This document shows, in pieces, positions 1 to 6,540 of a stretch of 6,680 bases of DNA. Below the pieces are notes generated by a model. That model saw only the letters and a program-made list of their open reading frames with translations. It had not been told where the DNA came from and did not search any database. The position numbers and the translations under genes were made by a program. The DNA is from Helicobacter sp. (GTDB lineage: Bacteria; Campylobacterota; Campylobacteria; Campylobacterales; Helicobacteraceae): positions 1-6,680 of the forward strand of contig JARHZY010000067.1 in NCBI GenBank assembly GCA_029264655.1, in the 5' to 3' direction. Position 1 is the stretch's first letter, and every line of letters begins with the position of its first letter.

Positions 1-308
1 CTATCTAATGCCTTACTCCAATTCTCTACAATCAAAGCAAAGGAATTAAATCCCGCATCTAAGAGCCAATCTAACTCTTCTATCCAACAACCCCAAGGAT
101 TTCCCGGTTCATCTAACCAAAACATACTCTCATCAGTGGGGGTTTGAAAGGCGGCTTTAGCTGCCTTTTCAAACTCATCATAAGTATGAAGCTTTGAGCC
201 ATCTAATTTAACGATAAATAAGTCTTTATCATCTTTTAGTATTACTTCGTCCATACTTTTTAAGGTATAGACTTTGTTGTCTTTTTTATCTTTCATTGTG
301 TAGAGCAT
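1..308 (-). CDS. Barstar-like (putative nuclease inhibitor / immunity) protein, 3' end cut by window edge
   Basis: The first 102 codons are visible; the stop lies beyond position 1. ATG at 308 is chosen because TAAGGAG (320-314) sits 5 nt upstream; a second in-frame ATG at 296 has no such site. Residues 1-30 are Lys/Asp-rich and probably an extension. From about residue 30 the pattern resembles the barstar fold: a beta strand (LFIVKLDGSKL, 30-40), a helix (YDEFEKAAKAAF, 43-54), then GNPWGCWIEELDWLL (69-83), comparable to the barstar segment around its RNase-binding acidic helix, then a hydrophobic strand (FALIVENW, 90-97). Barstars are small cytoplasmic proteins that plug the active site of barnase-type RNases, and relatives act as immunity proteins for secreted toxins. 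The two barstar aspartates in the binding helix are not at identical positions here; E77, E78 and D80 could stand in. No toxin gene lies upstream on this strand. GC is about 36%, like the other genes. The assignment rests on fold-level pattern only; it may be an unrelated acidic protein. Confidence 0.6.
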   Translation of the reverse strand, partial: MLYTMKDKKDNKVYTLKSMDEVILKDDKDLFIVKLDGSKLHTYDEFEKAAKAAFQTPTDESMFWLDEPGNPWGCWIEELDWLLDAGFNSFALIVENWSKALD

Positions 309-327
309 TCTTTCTCCTTATTCTATA

Positions 328-336
328 ATTTTAACA
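328..336 (-). promoter_or_regulatory. Extended -10 promoter element of the barstar-like gene
   Basis: On the minus strand this reads TGTTAAAAT, an extended -10 (TGn followed by a TATAAT-like hexamer), the usual core of the housekeeping sigma promoter in Campylobacterota, where a -35 box is often absent. It ends 19 nt before the start codon, predicting a start site near 321 and a leader of about a dozen nucleotides carrying the Shine-Dalgarno. An overlapping alternative -10 (TATAGA) lies slightly downstream. The surrounding DNA is so AT-rich that chance matches are common. Confidence 0.45.
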
Positions 337-1265
337 AATACAATGTATATCAATTATAAATATATAAATGCGTAAATACAAAAGTTTTCAGTATATCATA
401 AACTTTTATTTTCATGTTGATTTTACACAATCTCTCATTACCTAATATTCTAAATATTATACATTACTTTGGTTTTTGTAATTATATAGTATCCTTATTT
501 TGTATGGTTACTAAAATTGTTAGAATAATTTTTATCTAGTATTTTCTATTTTCCTTATCAACCTATTTTATCATTATAATTCATAAATTAAGGAACATTA
601 CATTAATTATATTGACTTATTATTGCATTGCTTCATAGTTTTGCTACTACACTGATATAAAATCTTATTGAAAAAGCATATCCAACACACTTTGTTGATA
701 GTATCCCACTTACATTTTCTAACTTTTTTATTTTTATACAACATCTGCCAATAAAGACTATTTAAACCAACATTATAAAATACATTAAAATCTTATTGTA
801 TTTTTTATTATTGTGTGGTAACTTATATTTGTATATATAACATATGAAAGCTAGATTCTCAATAAAAATATTATTATTGTATATCCCCAATAAATATTCA
901 TAATATAAATTTTACATTTTAAAGAGTTTTCTACCAATACATTTTAATATAAAACAACAATAAAATTTATTAAAGTTGAGTATCATAACCTATTGTTTAA
1001 TATATATGCATGCTATATTTTATTTTGTGTTAGTATATATTCATAGCTTAATCTTTATTTTATTGTCTTATTAATAACTATTATTGCATAAAATCATTAT
1101 TAAAATGAAATTTATGCTTAGTGTATGGGCTACTACTTTTAATTTGTTGTTGCAACTAAACTTAGAATCTAATTTTATTGCTACCTATGCTATCTTTATA
1201 TTAAAAGCAGTAAAGCGACACATATTCGTTTTAACACTTTTGCTCTATTTTTAAAATATGATCTA

Positions 1266-1302
1266 ATACCTCTAGGTATAAATTAAATTACAAAAAACCT
1301 AG
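1266..1302. repeat. Pair of overlapping, mutually exclusive inverted repeats
   Basis: ATACCT (1266-1271) and AGGTAT (1274-1279) form a perfect 6-bp inverted repeat around a 2-nt centre. CTAGGT (1272-1277), inside the same element, can instead pair perfectly with ACCTAG (1297-1302) across a 19-nt loop. The two pairings exclude each other. A GGTAACC palindrome follows at 1312-1318. The group lies 120-160 nt beyond the pepA stop in the pepA transcript sense. It could be a back-up 3' structure or a protein-binding palindrome, or chance. Confidence 0.3.
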
Positions 1303-1382
1303 TATCTTTTGGGTAACCACTTTATTATCTACACCTACAATCTACTTATCAAAACAATATTAATTTATGCAATCTAAATTTT

Positions 1383-1413
1383 TACCAAACCTAAATTGGC
1401 TTTTAAGTTGGTA
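1383..1413 (-). terminator. Hairpin just downstream of pepA, possible transcription end
   Basis: It starts 9 nt after the pepA stop codon. In the minus-strand RNA, UACCAA pairs with UUGGUA, followed by a C-G pair, a U-G wobble and UAAA/UUUA, giving about 12 pairs with a single-nucleotide bulge and a 6-nt loop. The wobble becomes a C-A mismatch in the opposite transcript, so the fold is better in the pepA sense, which favours a role as the pepA 3' end. Against this, the sequence after the stem in that sense is A-rich then UUU, not a clean U-tract, so it may only protect the 3' end or terminate weakly. Confidence 0.4.
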
Positions 1414-1422
1414 TTTGTTATT

Positions 1423-2868
1423 TTACTCACATAGTGTGCTTAAAAATGCAACACAAGAACGCACGCCAATACCACTCGCACCATAAGGATTTACACCCCA
1501 TTCTTTTTCTACATAAGCAGGTCCTGCAATATCGATATGCAACCATTTGTCTTTATATTCTTCTCTAATAAATTCTGCTAAAAATAATCCCGCAGTAATT
1601 GCACCACCATAACGCGAGCTAGATGCATTATTGACATCTGCTATTTTTGATTCTATAAGCTTTTTAAGATGTGTATTGAAAGGTAATGTATGGGCTAGTT
1701 CACCTGATTGTAGTGCAGATTCTACAAATTGATTTTTTAAACTTTCATTGAAGCCCATAACACCACTTGTATATTCACCAAGTGCAACAACGCATGCACC
1801 TGTAAGCGTTGCAAAATCAATAATAATATCAGCATCTAAATCTTGTGCATAGCTTAGACAATCTGCAAGCACCAATCGTCCTTCAGCATCGGTATTTTTT
1901 ACTTCAATGCTTTTCTTTTCTCTTGAAATCAATACATCATCTGGTCGGTATGCATTCTTGCCAATTGCATTATCTGTAATACCCATGATCGCATGTAATT
2001 CAATCTCAAGCCCTAGTTGCACACTTGCCAAAAAAGCTCCAAGCACAGCACAAGCCCCACCTTTATCAGCTTTCATTGTTGTCATATAATCAGCTGGTTT
2101 TAAACTTAAACCACCTGTATCATAGACAAGCCCTTTTCCCACAATTACAACTTTTTTCTTTGCTTTTTTTGGTTTATAGCTTAAATGTGCTAAATAAGCA
2201 GGGTAATTAGAAGCTTGATTAACAGCCAAAAAAGCACCCATTTTTTGTTCTTCCATATATGAATTACTGCGTAAAGTAGCATTAATTGTTGCATTTTTAT
2301 ATTGCTTTGCAAGTTTCATAGTCTCATTTTGTGCAAGTTCAGATAAAAATATAGAATTAGCAATATTTGGAGGTGTATTAACAATATCACGCACAAAATT
2401 TACATTACCGCATATAATCATTGCTTTTTGTAAGAGTGCTTCTTTTAAGCCAATACAATATACATTGAGAGTATATATCTCATCTTGTTCTTTTTTTTGT
2501 TTATAATTGTTAAATTCGTAGCTACCAAGCAAGAAACCTTGTAAAATAGCAATTTGCGTATATTCTGCCAATCCTGTAAAAGCTAAATGCACTTCTGTGA
2601 GTTTTAAGCTTTTTAAATATTTGTATGCAGCCGTAATCGCGTTTGCATAACTTTCTTCATCTGTATTATCTAAGCCAACATAAAGAATTTTGCTTGCTTG
2701 TGCAAAAAATACACCATTTCCTTTATATCCAAGTTCTTTAAGCAGTGTAAAGTCTGGAATCTTTTTATTATTTTTGGTATTTTCAAATACCGCTTTATTT
2801 ACAAAGAGAATCTTACTTCCCTTTTCTTCTTTACTTATGTGTAAATTAGCTCGAAATTGATGTTGCAT
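1423..2868 (-). CDS. pepA: Leucyl aminopeptidase (M17 family, PepA)
   Basis: Cytosolic dinuclear-metal exopeptidase that removes N-terminal amino acids, preferring leucine, in peptide turnover; family members work as hexamers. The protein has 481 residues, close to the usual 480-500. Residues 1-150 form the variable N-terminal domain and about 155-481 the catalytic domain. Metal-site and catalytic residues are all present: K245 and D250 in GKGLVYD, K257, D268 in MKADKGG, and D327, E329 and R331 in the M17 signature NTDAEGRL. The 245/250/268 spacing equals that of E. coli PepA K270/D275/D293. Conserved blocks DFATLTGA (351-358) and SSSRYGGAITAGLFL (416-430) follow. The ATG at 2868 has AAGGA 9 nt upstream, within the final codons of the preceding DedA-family gene, from which it is separated by 5 nt, so translational coupling is likely. 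The catalytic half closely resembles H. pylori PepA as recalled. E. coli PepA also binds DNA in Xer recombination and carAB control; nothing here tests that role. Confidence 0.96.
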   Translation of the reverse strand: MQHQFRANLHISKEEKGSKILFVNKAVFENTKNNKKIPDFTLLKELGYKGNGVFFAQASKILYVGLDNTDEESYANAITAAYKYLKSLKLTEVHLAFTGLAEYTQIAILQGFLLGSYEFNNYKQKKEQDEIYTLNVYCIGLKEALLQKAMIICGNVNFVRDIVNTPPNIANSIFLSELAQNETMKLAKQYKNATINATLRSNSYMEEQKMGAFLAVNQASNYPAYLAHLSYKPKKAKKKVVIVGKGLVYDTGGLSLKPADYMTTMKADKGGACAVLGAFLASVQLGLEIELHAIMGITDNAIGKNAYRPDDVLISREKKSIEVKNTDAEGRLVLADCLSYAQDLDADIIIDFATLTGACVVALGEYTSGVMGFNESLKNQFVESALQSGELAHTLPFNTHLKKLIESKIADVNNASSSRYGGAITAGLFLAEFIREEYKDKWLHIDIAGPAYVEKEWGVNPYGASGIGVRSCVAFLSTLCE

Positions 2869-2873
2869 TAATG

Positions 2874-3575
2874 TTATTCCTTAGTATGTAGATTTTTTCG
2901 TCTCCATATAAACAAGGCGACAATACTTACAATTATAGCCAATAAAATAGCAAATAACAAAAGATTTTCTTTGATTTTTATAAAAAAGATTTGGATAAAC
3001 TCAAGAATTTCTGCACCAAAATACCATGCAGGTACAATTGTAACGCCAGCCCATATCCATGCTGAAATTAAATTAATAAGTGCGAATTTTAATGCTGAAT
3101 ACCGAGTTAATCCAATACTTATTGGAATAATTGTGCGTAAGCCATACATATAACGTTGCACAAAGATAATGGGCCAACCATACTTTTGCATAAGCCTACT
3201 TGCAAGTGCAAATTTACGTCTTTGGCTACGAAATTTTTTTTGCACATAATCTTTTCTTAATCTACCAATATAAAAATAGATTTGATCACCTGTAAAACCA
3301 CCAAGCCCTGCTATAAAAATACACCAATAAACATCTAAATGTCCCTGATGTGCGGCTATGCCAGCAAGTAAAAGCCCCCATTCTCCTTCTAAAATACTCC
3401 AGCAAAACAAAATCGCATAACCCCAATCTTGCACATGATCTTCCCATAATGCCTTAATGGTTTCTTCAAAAGAAAATTGCGAATGTTTTATATATAAAAA
3501 CAGGGCAAGCATACATGCAAGAATAATGCAACCCACAATGATACTTTTTAAATTTTGCTTGATTTTTTCCATCAT
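2874..3575 (-). CDS. DedA-family inner-membrane protein
   Basis: A 233-residue polytopic membrane protein of the DedA/SNARE-associated superfamily, whose members support membrane lipid homeostasis (undecaprenyl-phosphate or phospholipid translocation) and proton-motive-force balance. A hydrophobic segment lies near residues 11-29, the family core at about 52-187 and a last helix at 204-224, followed by a basic tail (WRRKNLHTK). Family marks are the acidic re-entrant segment LEGEWGLLLAG (62-72, E63 and E65), GGFTGDQIYFYIGR (92-105, D97) and QRYMYGLRTIIPISIG (140-155). R141 and R147 have the six-residue spacing of the two arginines essential in E. coli YqjA/YghB. The usual GRFxPGxR is altered here to QRYMYGLR, so the proline is lost. 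ATG at 3575 has AAAGG 6 nt upstream; the adjacent ATG at 3572 is an alternative. It lies between ileS (76-nt gap) and pepA (5-nt gap). The substrate cannot be told from sequence. Confidence 0.9.
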   Translation of the reverse strand: MMEKIKQNLKSIIVGCIILACMLALFLYIKHSQFSFEETIKALWEDHVQDWGYAILFCWSILEGEWGLLLAGIAAHQGHLDVYWCIFIAGLGGFTGDQIYFYIGRLRKDYVQKKFRSQRRKFALASRLMQKYGWPIIFVQRYMYGLRTIIPISIGLTRYSALKFALINLISAWIWAGVTIVPAWYFGAEILEFIQIFFIKIKENLLLFAILLAIIVSIVALFIWRRKNLHTKE

Positions 3576-3585
3576 GACCTACCTT

Positions 3586-3605
3586 TATTTCATTAAGATG
3601 AAATA
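3586..3605 (-). promoter_or_regulatory. Hairpin abutting the dedA ribosome binding site
   Basis: In the mRNA sense this is UAUUUCAU, loop CUUA, AUGAAAUA: a perfect 8-bp stem with a 4-nt loop. Its 3' arm ends immediately before the AAAGG Shine-Dalgarno (3585-3581). No U-tract follows, so it is not an intrinsic terminator. It could slow ribosome loading on dedA, be an RNA-processing site between ileS and dedA, or be neutral. With seven A-U pairs and one G-C-type pair per arm its stability is modest. Confidence 0.35.
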
Positions 3606-3651
3606 TTAAGCCTCTTTATTTAATGTATATACTACAAAATAGCAATATATA

Positions 3652-6465
3652 TTATTTTTGCAATACTGCAGCACACCGACTACAAACAGATTCAGCAGAA
3701 TCAGCTTTAAATTGCCAACAACGCGGGCATTTTTCTTTTGTAGCCCTATATGCATGGTATTGGTCTGTATCTATTGTAATACTAAAAAGTGGTGCTCCCA
3801 CTTCTTTTTTATCAGCACAAACACTTATCATAAGAAAATCTGTAAGAAGTGTCGCCTTATTTGCATGTTTTTGTGGTAATGTAAGCACTAATTCTAAACT
3901 TGATTTCACAAGCTTTTCTTTTTTAAGTTTATCTACTTGTTCATTAAATAAACTTCGGATATGCAAACATAAAGCCATATCGTTTTGTTTTTGTGTATGG
4001 AAATCAAATGCAGGCATACTAAATTGCTCTAATTCAAAAACATTATTTGCTTGCCCTTTAATTACAGAAGGAGCATATTCCAATGCTTCATCTATTGTGT
4101 AAGTGAGAAATGGTGCAAGTAAATGTAATATGCGATTTGCTAAGATTCCAAAAACACTTTGGATTGCAATGCGTCTTGGATCATCAATAGAATCACAATA
4201 TAAACTATCTTTACAAATATCTAAATAAATACCACTAAGTGTAGCAGTAATAAAACCATTTAGAACTTGAAAACCTTTTGAGAAATCATAATGCCCAAAA
4301 AATGTATCAACTTCATGAAATATTCGTTTGGCTTCATGCAATACCCATTCATCAATGATACTAAGGTTATCAAAACATAATTGTTGTAATCCTTGAGTAT
4401 TGGCAAGTAAAAAGCGGATAGTATTGCGGATTTTTAGATAATTTTCACTTACTTGTTTTAGGATATTCTGCGATATTTTTACATCATTTTGGTAATCTGA
4501 AAGAGCAACCCAAAGACGCAAAATTTCACTCCCATTTTCACTAATAATCTTACTTGGTGCAAGCACATTCCCTTTTGACTTACTCATTTTTTCACTTTTA
4601 TCATCAATAGTAAAACCATGAGTAATGATATTTTTAAAAGGGGCTTTATGGTTGATTGCACAACTAATAAGCAGAGAACTTTGAAACCATCCTCTATGTT
4701 GGTCGCTACCTTCTAAATAAATATCAGCAGGTGCATGCCCACTTTTATAAGCTTCGTTATCTAGGACTGCAAACCAAGTGCTACCACTATCAAACCAAAC
4801 ATCTAAAATATGCATATTTTTTGTATATTGTGAGGCTTTATCTTTATATGTATCAGGCAATAAGTCTATAATCTCTTTTTCCCACCATATATCACAACCA
4901 TATTCTTTAAATAAAGATTCAATATGGCATGTCAGCAAATCATCAAGTATAGGCTCACCATTTTCTTTATCTATAAAAAAGGCAATTGGCACACCCCAAT
5001 CTCTTTGCCTTGATATACACCAATCTGGGCGATTCTCTATCATACTTTTTATGCGATTTGCACCATTTTTTGGATAGAAAGTTGTTTTTTCAATTTCTTG
5101 TAATGCAATTTCACGCAATGTTTTTCCATTATGATATGGCTTATCCATAAGAATGAACCATTGTTTTGTAGCACGGAAAATAATAGGCTTATTCGTACGC
5201 CAACAATGTGGGTATGAATGCACTATCTCTTCATGATGCAATAAAGCATTTTTATCTTTTAAAAGCTCAAGGATTCTTTTTTGTGCTTTAAAAATATGCA
5301 TACCAACAAATTCATGTGCAATATCTTTATCAAAAAGCCCCAATGTTACAACACTTTTATCAAAACAACCTCCATCATCAACAGGCATAATAACAGGTAA
5401 ATCATATTGCAAACATACAAAATAATCATCTTCACCATGACCTGGTGCATTATGCACCGCACCACTACCATCTTCCATACTTACATAATTTGCCAAAATA
5501 AGCATAGATTCGCGACCATTTAAGGGATTGGTTGCATATTGTTTTTCAAACCTTTTTGATTCTATGGTTGTCAGTATATCTCCATGTATAATCTCTTTTT
5601 CTTTCAGCTTTGCATAGAGTTTTGCAGCAACAATTGCTCCATCGCTAGTAAGCACATAGGATTCATTTGGATTTAATGCTATGGCAACATTACTTGGCAA
5701 TGTCCATGGTGTTGTTGTCCAAATAAGCATAAAAGGTGTTGTTTTGGTTATATATGATTCTAATTGTAGGGCTTGCAATGTATTCTTTTGCAATGGAAAT
5801 GCTACAAAAATAGAATCTGATTTTTTATCTTTATATTCTACTTCAGCTTCTGCTAATGCACTTTTTGCCGCCCAACTCCAAAAAATAGGCTTACTGCGTT
5901 GCGTTAAGAGACCAGCTTTTGCTACTTGAATAAGCACGCGATAGATGTCTGCTTCAAAACGATATTTCATTGTTTTATACGGATTCTCAAAATCCCCTAC
6001 AACACCAAGAGAGAGAAACTCATCTTTTTGGATTGCTACAAATTGCTCTGCATGTTGCCTACATGCTTCTCTAATTTCAAGTTTATTTGGAATCTTTTTC
6101 TCTACTTCAAATGCATTGCTTACTTGCTGTTCTATTGGCAGACCATGACAATCCCAACCGGGTGTATAAAATACCTGCTTGCCTTGAAAATAATGGTATT
6201 TTACTATAAAATCTTTTAGAATCTTATTGAGTGCATGCCCAACATGTAAATGTCCATTTGCATATGGTGGTCCATCATGGAGTGTAAAAGTGGATTGTTG
6301 TGTATGAGAAATTGGCACATTACGCTTTTTATTTATCGTTGCATACGCATATTGCTGCCATTTTTTATAACGTTCTGGTTCTTTTTGCGGAAGATTACCT
6401 TTCATTGGAAAATCAGTTTTTGGTAAAATCAGCGTTTCTTTATAATCTTTATGTGTTTGCTCCAT
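3652..6465 (-). CDS. ileS: Isoleucyl-tRNA synthetase (class Ia)
   Basis: Charges tRNA-Ile with isoleucine in the cytoplasm and clears mischarged valine. From the ATG at 6465 it has 937 residues, almost the length of E. coli IleRS (938). In order: PYANGHLHVGH (67-77) is the HIGH signature; TPGWDCHGLPIE (101-112) follows. The CP1 editing domain carries WTTTPWTLPSN (249-259) and GAVHNAPGHGEDDY (335-348), with D347 matching the E. coli editing aspartate D342. Then come WFDSGSTW (557-564), EGSDQHRGWFQSS (585-597) and the KMSKS loop (626-630). The C-terminus has a zinc-binding pair CPRC (913-916) and CSRC (928-931), typical of the bacterial mupirocin-sensitive type. The start at 6465 is preferred over the upstream ATG at 6495 because AAAGGA (6476-6471) lies 5 nt before it, conserved sequence begins there, and the predicted promoter would exclude the longer form. 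It is first in a probable ileS-dedA-pepA unit. No T-box leader is seen. Confidence 0.97.
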   Translation of the reverse strand: MEQTHKDYKETLILPKTDFPMKGNLPQKEPERYKKWQQYAYATINKKRNVPISHTQQSTFTLHDGPPYANGHLHVGHALNKILKDFIVKYHYFQGKQVFYTPGWDCHGLPIEQQVSNAFEVEKKIPNKLEIREACRQHAEQFVAIQKDEFLSLGVVGDFENPYKTMKYRFEADIYRVLIQVAKAGLLTQRSKPIFWSWAAKSALAEAEVEYKDKKSDSIFVAFPLQKNTLQALQLESYITKTTPFMLIWTTTPWTLPSNVAIALNPNESYVLTSDGAIVAAKLYAKLKEKEIIHGDILTTIESKRFEKQYATNPLNGRESMLILANYVSMEDGSGAVHNAPGHGEDDYFVCLQYDLPVIMPVDDGGCFDKSVVTLGLFDKDIAHEFVGMHIFKAQKRILELLKDKNALLHHEEIVHSYPHCWRTNKPIIFRATKQWFILMDKPYHNGKTLREIALQEIEKTTFYPKNGANRIKSMIENRPDWCISRQRDWGVPIAFFIDKENGEPILDDLLTCHIESLFKEYGCDIWWEKEIIDLLPDTYKDKASQYTKNMHILDVWFDSGSTWFAVLDNEAYKSGHAPADIYLEGSDQHRGWFQSSLLISCAINHKAPFKNIITHGFTIDDKSEKMSKSKGNVLAPSKIISENGSEILRLWVALSDYQNDVKISQNILKQVSENYLKIRNTIRFLLANTQGLQQLCFDNLSIIDEWVLHEAKRIFHEVDTFFGHYDFSKGFQVLNGFITATLSGIYLDICKDSLYCDSIDDPRRIAIQSVFGILANRILHLLAPFLTYTIDEALEYAPSVIKGQANNVFELEQFSMPAFDFHTQKQNDMALCLHIRSLFNEQVDKLKKEKLVKSSLELVLTLPQKHANKATLLTDFLMISVCADKKEVGAPLFSITIDTDQYHAYRATKEKCPRCWQFKADSAESVCSRCAAVLQK

Positions 6466-6496
6466 GCATTTCCTTTGATTTTTTATAAAAGCCATA

Positions 6497-6505
6497 ATTT
6501 TAACA
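6497..6505 (-). promoter_or_regulatory. ileS: Extended -10 promoter element of ileS
   Basis: The minus strand reads TGTTAAAAT, an extended -10 of the housekeeping sigma type used in Campylobacterota. It predicts transcription from near 6490 and a leader of about 25 nt containing the AAAGGA Shine-Dalgarno. No clear -35 box is present, as is usual in this group; the upstream DNA has A/T-rich stretches instead. It would drive ileS and probably dedA and pepA. The same bases lie before the barstar-like gene. Confidence 0.5.
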
Positions 6506-6540
6506 GATTTTCACAAAGGATTCTCTAATATTTATATTTG

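Larger units (their letters stand above)
337..1422. other. 1.1-kb very AT-rich gene-poor spacer
   Basis: Hand count over 361-1380 gives 218 G/C in 1,020 bases (about 21%), against about 36% in the barstar-like gene. No frame on either strand carries a convincing gene. The longest in-window frames are a plus-strand frame at 414-539 (41 aa), a plus-strand frame at 1105-1254 (49 aa, hydrophobic) and a minus-strand frame at 607-744 (45 aa, five cysteines); none has a Shine-Dalgarno, and in T-rich DNA hydrophobic translations are expected. No tRNA-like, rRNA-like or CRISPR structure was seen. Small palindromes occur at 679-700, 1149-1156 and 1266-1302. GC rises slightly near 1110-1320, which could mark a remnant of a lost gene. 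It is probably intergenic DNA or an eroded gene; an unannotated small RNA cannot be excluded by reading alone. Confidence 0.7.

Noticed and set aside
421..429. TTTTACACA matching the general DnaA-box pattern in an AT-rich spacer
   Set aside because: A single match without a cluster, dnaA or dnaN nearby, or ordered repeats; no support for an origin.
414..539. 41-codon plus-strand frame starting MLILHNLSL
   Set aside because: There is no ribosome binding site, and its Ile/Leu/Phe richness is what T-rich DNA yields in any open frame.
679..700. Small hairpin TATCcAACA / TGTTGATA with a T-run nearby on the minus strand
   Set aside because: Bulged, AT-rich and over 700 nt from the nearest gene end; too weak to call a terminator.
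658..798. 13-base direct repeat TAAAATCTTATTG at 658-670 and 786-798
   Set aside because: Only two copies, low complexity, in 21% GC DNA, with no further shared flanks; not evidence for a mobile element or CRISPR.
2491..2498. Run of eight T (A8 in the pepA coding strand), and a similar run in dedA near 3234-3241
   Set aside because: Both fall in ordinary lysine codons of intact genes; at this length and base composition they do not indicate phase variation or programmed frameshifting.
3623..4102. 159-codon plus-strand open frame antisense to the end of ileS
   Set aside because: It lies almost wholly inside the strongly supported ileS reading frame on the other strand, shows no recognisable family, and reads as an antisense shadow of ileS codon composition.
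6466..6495. Longer ileS start at the ATG at 6495 (ten extra residues, MAFIKNQRKC)
   Set aside because: It has no Shine-Dalgarno, lies against the predicted -10, and conserved IleRS sequence starts at the 6465 ATG, which has AAAGGA 5 nt upstream.
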